Shown here piece after piece: positions 39,951 through 52,219 of a stretch of DNA of 64,000 bases. The stretch comes from Ceratobasidium sp. AG-K (taxonomy: Eukaryota > Basidiomycota > Agaricomycetes > Cantharellales > Ceratobasidiaceae): positions 1,612,001 through 1,676,000 of the forward strand of contig JAWNGF010000008.1 of the NCBI GenBank assembly GCA_037039685.1, in the 5' to 3' direction. How positions within the stretch are numbered: the first letter of the stretch is position 1; every line of letters begins with the position of its first letter. The notes beneath the pieces are model-generated. The model did not search any database. It was given only the letters and a program-made list of their open reading frames with translations, and was not told where the DNA came from. The translations under genes were made by a program, and so were the position numbers.

Positions 39951-41219
39951 TGTTATGGTTCAGTGTAAATATATCCTAAAGTATAGAATATACTTTGTCT
40001 GTATCACAACTTTATGGAGCCAGAGGGTAAAGTAAACTTTACTAGATCCTCAGAGGGCACTAATATGCTGTTACTAACAGTATTTGTTACTAAAGACAAT
40101 ATATCTTTCTTAACTGTAGAGGTACATTTAAGATACAACTGTTTGAGCCATGCTACAAGGCAAGGTTCCCTATGAGTTGTATTTAAGATATCCCCCCTGA
40201 TTGCTAGAATCAAGTTAATACTTAATATACTTCTCTAACACAAGTATCTGTAGTGCAGTGCTTAGTGCTTACTGTAGAACTCTTAAAGTTATCTCAACCT
40301 CAACTGCAACTTAATTGGAGTTAAACTCAACAATTAAGGAGTGTTATTGGGAGAACTGCTTTAGGTCTTAGAATAAGCTGTAAAGCTGTCACACAAGTGA
40401 TAAACTTGGTAAAGATGTATTGAAAGTAAATTGAGAGGTGTCCTTTGGAGGCTCTCAGAGGCCAGTTTATATACCTTAGAGTGCACAGGTATGAATACTC
40501 AAGTGCACATATTCTAACTAGAATTTCCAGGCCACTAGGTAGTGTGGAGTAGCCTAAGAATAGCTCTGTAGCTATAGTTAGATCATGCAGTGCTGCTCAA
40601 AATACATATTAAAGGTACAAACTCCATATGTAGTGTGGCTATGCATGTGGCCGTTCTGCAAGAGCTTTCCAGAACACGGAAACTACAGAATGAAGACTAT
40701 CTACAAAAATAGAGCAAGGCAGTGCGACTCCAACGCAAGTCTGATCGTGGAATTCCATGCAGTAGTTGTGGAGATATGCTGTGTTCAAAGTGTGGATCAT
40801 GTGGCTATCGATATTTGAACACTGATAAGAAAATATCTCCGAAGCCGCTGTACGGAAATACATGAAACTCCGCCGATACATGTGCGAGGCTGTGCGTTAG
40901 TGAGCGCAAAAGAAATCAAATCGATCGGTTCGGCAAGTCGGACGATATACCAGAAATACTTGTATTTCACGAAGGTACAAATTGATTAAACTTAAGCAAT
41001 TTTTAACTTAATGAATTCCGAGTCATTCAAGTTGCTGAAGGTCACGACTGATAGAGAAACATCAGAAGTATCGATTCGCATTTTCGTATATACAATGCAA
41101 GTCGAAACACATTCGTTACCGGCGATACAAAACGAGACATATTTCGTACATTTTCCAATCCTTGGGTATAGTGAGTTTAGACTAAGTATAGATACCAATG
41201 AAAGTCAGTATCCATAACA
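39951..41219. repeat. Unrelated LTR-like insertion (1,269 bp), ends TGTTATGG...CCATAACA
   Basis: A perfect CACAC duplication flanks it (39946-39950 and 41220-41224), and it has an 8-bp terminal inverted repeat. It has no similarity to the A, B or C LTRs and no convincing ORF; the short ORFs inside are not conserved-looking. A solo LTR of another LTR family, or a small non-autonomous element, are both possible. Orientation cannot be told. Confidence 0.75.
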
Positions 41220-41224
41220 CACAC

Positions 41225-42490
41225 TATGTGAGTATAGTTGCAAATGAACCAGCAATAGAAGTTTGCAAAGCCGAGGAAGGTTTGGACGTCTGAAACATTT
41301 TTAGGTGTCAGCCATTTTTTGATAGCACTGATTTTCTCTTCCTGCATTTCAACTATTTCCCCTGATATGACTAGCCCTAGGTAGTCTACTTTGGGCACAT
41401 GGAACAAACACTTCTTGAGGGAGTAGTAAAGGCCAAGGCATTGTAGATGGTGCAGGACTTCTTTTACATGTGTGGGATGTTCTTCAGGATTCTTGGAGAA
41501 GATTAAGATATCATTGATATAGATCTCCATGTATACCCCTTTGATGTCCCTAAATCCAGTGTCCATCATGTTTTGAAAGGTGGCTGGTGCATTGGTGAGC
41601 CCAAATGGCATGACTTTTGTTTCATAGAGCCTGTATTTTGTCCTGAAAGCTGTTTTGTGAACATCTTCCTCCGCAACCCTGACTAGGTTGTATCCTGACT
41701 TGAGATCAAGTTTGGTCAAGATTTTTGCACCCTTGACCCGCTCAATGAGATCATCTGTTCTTGGTAGTGGGTAACAGTCCTTTTTGCTCCATCTATTCAG
41801 GTACCAATAGTCCATGCAGAGTCTGGGAGGTTGCGGTTTTCCGTCAATGTTGTGGTGTTTGACAAACATTACAGGTGATGCCCATTCTGAGGTTGAGGGT
41901 ACAATGAATCCTTTTTCCAGAGTTTTGTCAATCCATGTTTTGAGAATGCAATCCTCCTCCTTGGTAAGAGAGTATACTACACCAATCTTGGGTTTTGCAC
42001 CTGGTTCCAATTCCATTTTGAGGTCATAGGGTCTGTGGGGGGGCAATTTCTCCACCTCTTTGGCCACAAAGACGTCTCTGAATTCGAAATATTCATCAGG
42101 AAGCTGACCCACTACCCCTCCTTCTATGGCGTTGCAATCTTTGCATAAACATTCTGCCGCACAATAATCTGAATCAAATTCTAAAGTCCCTAATGCCCAA
42201 TCAATCCTTGGGTTATGCTTCTTCAGCCATGGGATGCCCAGAACTATGGTGTGACAGCCTAATGGCATGACGTCGCAAGTGATTTCTTCAACATGGCTGT
42301 TCATAATGATTTGGAAGGTACACTCCCTGTCAATCAACCTGTTTGCTATTGGTTGGCCATCTATTACTTGGACCCATCTTGCAGTCTTCTTCTTTTTTGT
42401 GGGGATCTTGTGTTTTTTTACGTACTCAGAGTTGATGAAGTTTCCCAATGCTCCTAAGTTGATCATTGCAACGGTAATAAGGTTTTTCAG
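41225..42490 (-). pseudogene. pol: Family C pol, 5' part: protease and RT, catalytic motifs lost
   Basis: Read from about 42490 down. The protease motif reads NLGALGNFI where DSGASGNFI is expected, so the catalytic Asp is lost. A TGA lies upstream (AGQL then stop, near 42513). The RT is open: KLDLKSGYNLVRV, MPFGLTNAPATFQ, then IYINDILIF, in which the second catalytic motif is again YIND instead of YIDD. It ends FANFYCWFICNYTHI at the 1.27-kb LTR. All the losses fit C-to-T or G-to-A changes. Confidence 0.9.
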
Positions 42491-42624
42491 GCTTTCAATT
42501 GTGATGGGGACTCAAAGCTGGCCTGCATATTTGGTGGAACAAAGATATATTTCATTTACAGACTGTTTTCCATTTTTCCCAACTACACAATCTAATTCCA
42601 ACTTTAGGGTGCCTGATGCTCCCC

Positions 42625-44165
42625 TCAGTCACTGCCTTTTCCCAACTCTGAATCCATGGTGTCAACATCCTCAAGGGCAGCTATTTGTGTGCAGCAATCT
42701 TTGGCAATATGTCCCTTCTTCTGGCAACGGTAGCATGTGGTTTCACTTGTGACAGCTGCTACCTCCACCTTGGCTTGACAGGTATCCGGTTTGATGAAAC
42801 TAAAGGGGATCTCTGCTGTTGTTCCATCAGCCCATTTTACCTTGGGTGTGAGGAACCCGCACTTTTTTTTGCCAATTGACTTGATTGTACCCTTCTTGCT
42901 ACCCTGAGGGGTCACCATGTAGATTGCTTCTCCCTTCTGGAATTTATGCACTGTTGCACTCATGGTCGCCCGCTTCTGGGTTCTGCTTGGTGTTGCCCTC
43001 TCCAAGGTGCTTGTACCTTTTTTCTCCATGTTCCTTGCAATGAGGGCTGCATCAATTTCCTGGGTTCTTGTGATCAGCTCCTGCAGGGTGGCATTGTGGC
43101 AATTGTATGCCTGGGATGTAAGCATGTCCTTGATGTTGTCTTTGAGACCAGCATAGAAATTGTCTTTCAGGGTCTGCTCATTGTAGTCCAATGGGGCTGA
43201 TAAGATTCTAAATTGAGTGATGTATTCCACCACTGTTTTGACTTGGGCAAGTGCCTTATACTTTTGCCAATAGACTCCAACCTGTTTGATTTTGCCAAAA
43301 GCTAATTCCCACTTGTGTTGGAAGATGTCTAGATCTGTAAAGATTGTTTGGGGAATGCCTGCATTGTGTAGATCATGGAAGGGACAAATCCAGTCAACAG
43401 CAGACCCACACAGATAGGAAATGATAAGACAAATTTTCTTTTCATCAGAAGCAGTGGTGTAATGAGAATTGGCAATGTAATTAGCACAGGAATAAGTGAA
43501 GTCCCTGGCTTTGGCTCCTTGTTCACCATGGAATTCTGTTGGTTTGGATGCCGCTGAGTTCTCTGCCCTTCCAGCCCCAAAGATTGAGCTAGTTGGTACT
43601 GTGGTTCCAGAGGAGGGTGGTGCAAATTGCATCATTGATCCCCTAAGTCCTTGCATTGCTGTCCCTCCTCCTAGTGACAGCCCTAATTGACTGGTTGTTA
43701 AGGTATTGGGTTGCCCTGAGGTTGTCCCACTAGATCCCGTGGTTCCTCCACTTGCTACAATTCCCTGGACCTGAATAACATCCCTTGTGACTCTGTGTAG
43801 ATTGGTTAACTCATTGTATAGTTTGCAGTTCTGATCCAAAATTTCCGCCAGCTGATCAATGCAGATATTTCCATCATCCCTGTTGTGTAGGATCCATTGT
43901 TTGACATGTTCCAGCCGTTCTGCCATGAGACTTTGATGCAGTGACATTTCCTTGAGAATATAAAGAATTTGCTTTTGAGAATTGCTTTCATCAATTTCCC
44001 ACCAAATGTTGCCTCTATAGCGGTCAATTGCAGGGGAAAGGGGTCTTGATTTGGCGTCAAAGGTTTTGTAGGGAGCGGGTTGAGATCAAATAGTGGTATC
44101 TCCTGTAGATCCTTCCTCATCACCTTCCTTTTTTGATGGGGGAGGTTCTGAGAAACAGGTTTGAT
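42625..44165 (-). pseudogene. gag: Family C gag, main part
   Basis: Continues from 58647 across A4. An in-frame TGA at 44088-44086 (after STGDTTI) is the only stop. From ATG 43947 a 440-residue frame is open. It has a helical N-terminal region and a Gly/Ser/Thr-rich linker, then the Gag core (SKPTEFHGEQGAKARDF onwards) and an SH3-like basic segment (GEAIYMVTPQGSKKGTI). A CCHC knuckle CYRCQKKGHIAKDC and the end SELGKGSD follow. The slip heptamer GGGAAAA lies at 42643-42637, five codons before the stop. Confidence 0.88.
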
Positions 44166-44170
44166 GATAT

Positions 44171-44638
44171 GTCGTGAGCTAGCTCACTCCATTGGACTTG
44201 TCTTGTGTCTTGCCCTTCTGTTCTCTCTTTTGTTGTTCTGTTTGTTGTGTTGTTTGTTGTTTCCTGTGCCACGTTGCCATGTTCTTGTGGTTTTTCTGTT
44301 ACATTGTGTAACGCGGCTGTGCTTTGTATGAGTCATGACTGCGTGCGCAGCATGACTCACTTGGACACTCCTGACTGGCTTGCTTGTGTGACTCGTGTGG
44401 CTGCATCCTGTATGACTCAGCCTGTTTCTGAATATATATAGAGGACCAACAAGCCTGGTAACCCCAGCTTGTTTTGTCTCATCAAACATCCCTTTTGAGT
44501 GACACTTCGAACCACCCCTACCCTCAAGAGCCTACAGACACTTAAGTGTGTTGCGGTCCAAGAGGTCATTTAGGTCTTAGTGCCGTCCACTCTCCATTGC
44601 GGCTTGTCTCATAGCCACTAAAGAAGAGGCTTACAACA
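44171..44638 (+). repeat. A4 5' LTR (468 bp)
   Basis: Begins TGTCGTGAGCTAGC and ends GCTTACAACA; followed by TT and ACAAAACAAGCT (self-primer site). It keeps the TGACTC cluster, although the first site reads ATGAGTCATGACTG and so gains a second overlapping site. Confidence 0.95.
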
Positions 44639-44660
44639 TTACAAAACAAGCTTAACAATC

Positions 44661-46644
44661 ATGTCCATTCAGGAGGACGCGGGATTGCATCTCGCAACAC
44701 CATTATCAACAAGGAGAGGACCAAGTAGGGCCTCAAGACCTACAAGTTCCCTCAACGAGCAAGATATCGCACAAGCACAAGCTGGAGGACCAGCAAGGCC
44801 TCGCCCACAAAGCCAAGCCTCTATGCCTGGAACATTCAACGCTGAGAACATTTCAGTCATACAAGAAGAACCCACCATTGTTACTAGGGAACCAGGCAAT
44901 ATTACCAACGATCCCACACCGGTCACAATTCCAATCCCTATCTCAAACGCAACTCCAGGCCCACTACATCCACTATGGCCTATGGGATCCAGAAGACAGG
45001 TTTTTTCCCCTCAACCTGAGGCTCACGGGGGCGTATCCCTTGTTCCTATCAGACCCCCCCCCACGCCACACATTTCCCACGCTCCTCAAGTACCCCAGAT
45101 TGCGGGAACTATCACCAATGCCAGTCCAATCCCAATAAACTCTCAGGCTGTGACACCTGTTAACCCAGCACCGCCATATGTACCACAAGGGTATTCCCAG
45201 CAACCAACAGGAACTGAAGGCCAAGAAATCCCTGGGATTCCCACCTCAAGTTCTAGTTCCAGCAGTAGGACGGTGATTAACAATCTTGATGACCTCGACA
45301 ATCTTCACCTTGGAAGACACAATGCACTCTTAAGGATTATTGATGGAATGAGGATAACAATCAATAGGCGACTCAATGGGTTAGAACAATCTACTCAAGT
45401 GTTGGCCAACAACCAACAAATCTTCAATGATTCTCTCAACAACCTACAAGGAACCCTGACAGATATCCTCACCGCTGCACAAAACAGTGAACATAACAGC
45501 TTCCTGGTCGGGCAAGATGTAATCCGCCTAAGAAACAAAGTTACAAACACACAAGGACTAGTAAACAATGTACAGGAAGACCTTAACACCACGAGGCAGG
45601 CACAGTTAGCCTGGAATGAAGCAGTCACACAAGGACTAGAAGGACTAAGGGGAGACGGAAGGATTGCAATCAGACAAATTAACACCATGCAAGAGATGAT
45701 CAACAACATGCGCACACAGATGGATGAAGCATCCCTACATGCCGTATCACCTCCCCACCCCAAAGCAGAGTCTACCAGGCTCGACGAATTGGAACAAAGG
45801 CTACATCAGCTTTCTGAAAACCCTGACAATAGAAGAGAAAACAGGCATCCAAAAGTAACCAGACCAGAGGCTTTCAACGGGAAGAAAGGAGAAGGAGCAG
45901 AAATGTTCATCACCCAAATGGAGAGCTACTTCGTCAGGTTGGGTGACCAATACAGCTCGGGACAAGAACAAATTAGAGAAGCACTTGCCAATTTCAAATT
46001 GGATAACAGATCCGCTACACATGGGGCACAGGTGCTACTCCGATCCATGAACAATGGAGTACCTGATCCAAACCTATTGTCATGGGAAACATTCAAGTCG
46101 CACTTCATGGAACAATTTAGCGACCCTAAGAAGAAGGCTAAGGCGGAAGCCAATATCCGAAAAAAGCAAACAAGTCAACTCAGTAGCAAACTATGCGACA
46201 GAATTCAGATTTCACATGGTAGATGTGAATTGGGGGGAAGAAGCCCTGATCAACCAATTCAAGGAAGGACTCAAGCCAGAGATCAAAACAGAATTGGCAC
46301 GATTCAAACTTTCCCTTATCAACAAGGATGGAACTGAAAGGCACCTTAACCTTAACCAATGGATCACCCTCGCGATCTCCATTGACCAGAAATTGCAACA
46401 GATCAAGGCATTTACCAGAAAGAAAACACCCCAATCAACCACTACTGGGCAAACCTCTACAAAGCGGCTTCCAGACAAAGTATACAAGGCAAGAATAGCA
46501 TCAAACCAATGCCTGAAGTGCGGCCAAGAAGGTCACCGTTTGCTCAAATGCCCATCGAAGGAGTGGATAACAACTGAGCCCAGCATAAAGGGAAGAGAAG
46601 CTACGATAATAGAAGATTCGGGAAAAGAAGGGGTCTCCCTCTAA
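44661..46644 (+). pseudogene. gag: gag of A4, frameshifted
   Basis: Starts MSIQEDAGLHLATPL, the most divergent N-terminus among the copies. A one-base insertion in an A run near 46160-46166 shifts the frame, and the true Gag end resumes in the next frame (VANYATEFRFHMVDVNWGEE) to the CCHC knuckle CLKCGQEGHRLLKC and the stop at 46642-46644. The heptamer GGGAAAA is at 46620-46626. Confidence 0.9.
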
Positions 46645-47444
46645 CTGTGTGTGGAGAGACCAAAGAACCGGCAATGGAAACAATGTACTTTAGAGCAACA
46701 AACAAATCAACCATTGTTTACACAAAGGTCGCCGGAATCACAGAACCAGTCCCTACTCTCATTGATTCAGGAGCTTCTAAGAACTTTATGGACATCTCTT
46801 GGGCCCGCTCCAACAACATTCCTCTCATTGAGCTTCCCTCTCCACAAAAGGTAATTGGCATCCAGGGGAAAGAACTCTCACACCAAATACGCTTCAAAGC
46901 CAGGCTTGTTCATGATGTAGAAGGAAAAACCTTCAAACAAATCTTTTTCGCTATGCCTACTGGAGAAACCAAGCTCATTTTAGGACTTGAATGGTTAGAA
47001 GAAGCAAACCCTGATATTAACTGGAAAACAAAGCACATATCATGGCGACCTGAACCCATACAGGCAAGAACAGCCTCAATAGACGACCTACCAGAAGAAT
47101 TCAAGGAATTTGCCAACGTGTTTAGCGAGGAAAAGTTCAAAAGAATCCTGGAACATCGCTCATACAACTGCGCCATTGACTTCAAGGAAGGGGCTGAACT
47201 TCCAGAACTGGCCAGACCTATCCCGCTCTCACCAGCCAAATCAATTGCACTAAGGGAATACCTGGATGAGGAAATCGCCGCCAGGAAAATTTGACCCAGC
47301 AAGTCCCCCATTGCGTCACCTTGTTTCTTTGTCAAAAAACCTATCGATCCAAAGAATCCAGAAGCAGTGCAACAATTACGGCTTGTTCAAGACCTCAGAG
47401 GAGTGAATGCCATTACAAAGGACGACAGGTTCCCAATGCCCTTA
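46626..47444 (+). pseudogene. pol: pol of A4, first part (protease, RT start)
   Basis: Protease DSGASKNFM. A TGA at 47292-47294 replaces Arg (CGA) after EEIAARKI. The frame then continues open to MPL at the A5 insertion (47444). Confidence 0.9.
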
Positions 47445-47910
47445 TGTCATAAGCTTCTTCTTGGTGGCTATGAGACAAGCCGCAATGGAGAGTGGATGGC
47501 ACTAAGACCTGAGTGACCTCTTGAACCGCAACACACTTAAGTGTCTGTAGGCTCTTGAGGGTAGGGGTGGTTCAAAGTGTCACTCTAAGGGGATGTTTTG
47601 ACGAGACAAAACAAGCTGAGGTTACCAGGCTTGTTGGTCCTCTATATATATATCAGAAGTGGCCGAGTCATACAAAGCGTAGCCACATGAGTCATAGCAG
47701 TCCACCAGTCAGGAGTGTCCATGTGAGTCATGCTGTATGAACAGACATGACTTGTACAAAGCACAGCCGCGTTACACAATGTAACACATAACCACAAGAA
47801 GGTGGCAACGCGGCAGGAAAAACAAGGGAAAGACAAACAAAGCACAAACACATGCAACAAGAGAGGAAGAGACGTAGGTGAGTCCGATGGTGAGAGCATG
47901 GCTCACGACA
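47445..47910 (-). repeat. A5 3' LTR (466 bp)
   Basis: Next to the minus-strand polypurine tract CCTTAAAGGGGGAGTAA (47911-47927). The LTR end reads TGTCATAAGC on the forward strand, an altered terminus relative to TGTCGTAAGC. Confidence 0.94.
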
Positions 47911-47955
47911 TTACTCCCCCTTTAAGGTCCTTGAGGGGGACCCAAAAGGGCTGAT

Positions 47956-48719
47956 CTACTGCACCCAGCAGTCCTTGTTGACCTTCTCAACCAGGGAGTC
48001 GAGCTTGTCCTCCTTTTCCTCCATGAGGTCGATGGGGTTGAACACAGTATTACCTGGTTCCTCGCAGTATTCCTCCCACTTCTCCCAGGTCTTCTCGTCC
48101 GTCCAGTCCGCCTTGGACCAGTTCATGACCCTCTCCTGTTCCTCCACATGGTTCTCGTCCCATTGTCGTACGTCCGGTTTGGTCTCCTTCCATTCTGACA
48201 AGTCCGCCTCCTTCTCCTGCCACCAGAAAGGCTTCCATTCGAACTTCTCCCTCTGGTATTGTCCCCGCTCCATCCTCCAATCCGCCAAGTCAGCTTCAAA
48301 GTTCTTGTCCCATGGTTGTTCCATCAAGGCCTCAGAGTGGGAGGGCGGCCTTTGTATCCTGGAACCCACTCGCTGCTGTAGGCTCCTTCTTGTCCCCATT
48401 CGACCACCCCAAGCTTGTGCATGGATAGCAACACTGCTTCGGAGACTTGGAAGGCTGCGCACCCTCGGCATACGTAGATGTCCTTCCGTTGGAGCTGCAT
48501 GCGTGTTGGCCATTTTTTGCCAACCCATTCGAACTCTCCCAGGTCGGAGTGCAGGATGTCGTCGGACGCACGGAATTGGAGTCGGCCTGGACTCTGCTGG
48601 GACCTTTTGAAGATGTAGAGGGCAGCTCCCGAGTCAAGGATGCGAGCCGTCTGGAAAGCAGGCCCGTCGAGAACGCGGACAAGGTTGTTGGTAATGGTGG
48701 CACGGGTGACGGTGGGCAT
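47956..48719 (-). pseudogene. ORF3 of A5, nonsense plus frameshift
   Basis: ATG at 48719 (MPTVTRATITNN), CxxC (VCRGCAAF). A TGA follows LRP at 48326-48324, and a small deletion right after it shifts the frame. The remaining C-terminal half is open from about 48310 to 47956 (WDKNFEADLADW ... NPIDLMEEKEDKLDS ... CWVQ). This is the only family A copy with a broken ORF3. Confidence 0.9.
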
Positions 48720-51700
48720 AGCGTGCAAAAGAGGTTAAGAGCGTTAAGTGTGTAGAGCAAGTTGGAATATGAGCAAGTTCTGCAAGTTGTGTTGTCGTCC
48801 CGTTCCGCCCTCCCTTTAATACTTCTTGTCTTGTAGTTTGACGGTGTAGGGGCGTTCGGGAAATCTTTCAAGAACTTCCTCATTATTACTCCGAGGTGAC
48901 CGAAATCTTCTGCCTGTTGTTCGGTGTCTTCTTTTTCATCATAACCCTTCCATCTAACCCTGTAGAACAACCCGTCCTTTGTTTCCTTCCAATCCACGAT
49001 TTTTTCCACTTCGTATTCCTCCTCTCCTTCTTCTGTTGTGATCGGCGGTGGTTGGGGTTGGTTTCTGTGAAAGTTCTCGTCCTTTTTGTATGGACTAAGA
49101 AGATCGCTGTGGAACACAGGGTGTATTCTCATGGTTTTTGGAAGCTCCAATTCGTAGGCGTGGCTTGACATGACTTTCTTGATCTTGAAAGGACCGTGTT
49201 TCTTGTTGTCAAGTTTCTTGTTGGGACGGTTTGTCTTTATGTTTTGTCTGTAAAGCCAGACAAGGTTGTCCTCTTTGTATTTTGGTTCGTGTTCCATTGT
49301 GTCCTTTCTCCTGTGCCATTCCATTGCCGCTTTTGCTTCGTCCCATACTTCCTGCCAGTTGTTTGCTTTCTTATTAGCTTCAGGAATCATGGTAACTTCT
49401 GTTGAAACATTCCATAGAGGTTCTCTGCTGTTGACAATCTCGAATGGGGTTTTTCCTGTGACCCCGTGTCGCTGGTTGTTGTAGCAGAATTCTGCAATAG
49501 GATGTAGTTCGGCCCAGTTGTCTTGCCTGTAGTTAACAAATGTGCGGAGCCATGCTTCTATCCACTGGTTTATCCGTTCCATTATTCCGTCTGTTTGTGG
49601 ATGATATGCCGTGCTGAACAACGGTTTTGTTCCGATTTTTTGGTAGAGGGCCTTCAGGAACTTGCTGTTGAAGGTTGTTCCTCTGTCCGAAACTGTACTT
49701 CGTGGGAAGCCGTGTAACCTCCAAACGTTCTTCAGGAAAAGATTGGCAAGTTGATCTGCAGTTGTTGATTCTTTGCAGGCTATGAAGTGTGCCATGCGAG
49801 AGAACCAATCCACCACCACTAGAATGCTGTCATTGCCTTGTGATTTTGGCAGTTTTACGATGAAATCGTATGCAATATCCTCCCATGGGGTGTTCGGGAT
49901 CTCGAGTGCTTTCAGTGGTACTTGGCTTTTTGCTCCTTTCGCTCTTTGGCACTGCTCGCAAGAGTCAACGTATTTGTTTACTGTTGCTTTAAGTCCAGGC
50001 CAGTAGTATTTTCTTGAGATTAGCTCCAACGTTCGGGCTTGGCCCTGGTGCCCTGCCATTGGTGAATCGTGGTGTAATCTGAGTATTTTTAGCCTAGTGT
50101 CCTTGTCTTCTGGCACGTAGATTCTCCCATCTATCCAGAGCAGGTTTTCCTCAAAGTTGTAGTTCCTGATTCCATGTTGCACTGATTTGGGTAGGGTCTC
50201 CTTCTCTTTGCACAATTCTATGATTTTCCTGATGCTTTCATCTTTGGTTTGTGCTTCCCTAATGTCCACAATGATGTCTGACTTGACCTCTCCGACGAAT
50301 CCTTTGAACTGTTCCTCCTTGATCATAATTTGCTCTGCTGTTGGTATTTTGCTATGATCCGCTCTTCTGGACAGTAGGTCTGGCTTTGTTGACATATTCC
50401 CCGGACGGTAAACTATTTCAAAGTTGTAGGACGCCAGGATTTGATGCCATCGAGCATGACGTCGGTTAAATGTAGTTGCCTTTTTCCAGTATTGCAGGTT
50501 GCGGTGATCGGTGTAGACAGTTATTGGTTCTCTTGTTCCTTCTAGATGCAAACGCCAGTGTTTTAGTGATTCCACAATTGCCATCAATTCCTTGTTGTGG
50601 ACATCGTAGTTCATTTGCGCAGCGTTAAAGGATTTTGATAGGAAAGCGATCGGGTGTAAGTAACCGTCGTCTTGTCTTTGAGAAAGTATCGATCCCATAG
50701 CAACACCGCTTGCGTCGGTTTCCAATATGTAAGGTTTTGCTGGATCTGGATGTCGCAGTAGTGGTTCTTTGCATATTTCCTTCTTCAGGTTATCGAAAGC
50801 CTCCTGTTGTTCTGCTTCCCATTTCCATTTCTGATCCTTCCTTGTTAGAATGGTTAAGGGTTTTGCCAGGCCGCTGAAGTTTGGTACGAATCGCCTGTAA
50901 AAATTTGCAAATCCCAGAAAGGCTTGGATCTGTTTGATTGTCCTTGGCTCCTTCCATTCCTTGATTGCTTTGACCTTTTCCTCTTGCATTGATATCCCTT
51001 CTTCGCTGATATTTATTCCTGTGTAGACAAGTTTCTTGATGAAGAATTCGCATTTTGGCAGTTTTGCAAAGAGGTTGTTGTCTAACAGGATCTTGAGTAC
51101 CTTTCGAACGTCCTCCACATGCTGATTTCGGTCTTTGGAGAAAATTAATATGTCATCGATGTAAACAATGACACAGACGTCAATTAAGTCGTGGAATATA
51201 TGATTCATATATCGTTGGAATGTTGCCGGCGCGTTCTTCAATCCGAAGGGCATGACAATATATTCGAAAAGACCTTCCTTGGTTCGGAATGCTGTTTTCC
51301 ATTCATCTCCTTCTTTGACTCAGATGTTGTTGAACCCCATACGCAAGTCTATTTTAGAAAAGATTTTTGTGTCCTTGATCTTGTCGAGGAGATCTTCCAT
51401 CAGTGGCATAGGGAAGCGGTCGTCCTTTGTTATTTCGTTCATCGGCCCGAAGTGTTGAACCAACCTGAGTTCTGGAGGTTTTTCCGGGTTCTTTGGGTCT
51501 AGTCCCTTTTTAACAAAGAAGGTTGCTGCGGCTACTGGTGATTTGCTCGGTCTGATTTTGCCTGCCACTAGTTCCTCATCTAGGTATTTTCTGAGAGCTA
51601 TGGATTCTGCTGGTGAGAGTGGAATTGGCCTAGCCAGTTTAGGGAGTTCAGCTCCTTCCACCAGATCGATGGAACAGTCGTATGGACGATGGTCCAGTAT

Positions 51701-52219
51701 CTGTTTAAATTTTTCCTCGCTGAAGACTTCTGCATAATCTTTCAATTCTTCGGGTATGTCCTCGATTTCTGCGGCTTTTCCAAGGATGTTGTCTGGTCGC
51801 CAGGAAATTTCTTTTGATAGCCAATCGATTATTGGGTTGGCTTCCTCTAGCCATTCTAACCCCAGAATCAAGTGTGTATCTCCAGTAGGCATGGCGAAAA
51901 AGTTTTGCTTGAAGTTTTTCCCATGTAACTCAAATTCCAGGTTTGCTTTGAATCGGATTTGGTGTGCCAGTTCCTTTCCTTGGATTCCAATTATTTTTCT
52001 AGGTGTAGCCAGTTCAATTAGAGCCACATTGTTTCTTCGTGCCCAAGTGATGTCGATGAAGTTCCTTGATGCTCCTGAGTCAATGAGGGTAGCAATGGGT
52101 TCCGTGATTCCAGTAATATTTGTGTAGACAATTGTTGATTTGCTGGTAGCTCTAAGGTACATTGTTTCCATTACTGGTTTGTTGGTCTCTCCACACACGG
52201 TTAGAGGGAGACCTTGCCT
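48332..52219 (-). pseudogene. pol: pol of A5, one nonsense codon
   Basis: Protease DSGASRNFI, RT YIDD intact, then the HHCC and DDE integrase and a chromodomain of the A3 type. A single TGA at about 51319-51317 replaces Arg (CGA) in NNIRVKEG. The tail past about 48890 overlaps ORF3. The slip heptamer lies at 52225-52219. Confidence 0.92.
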
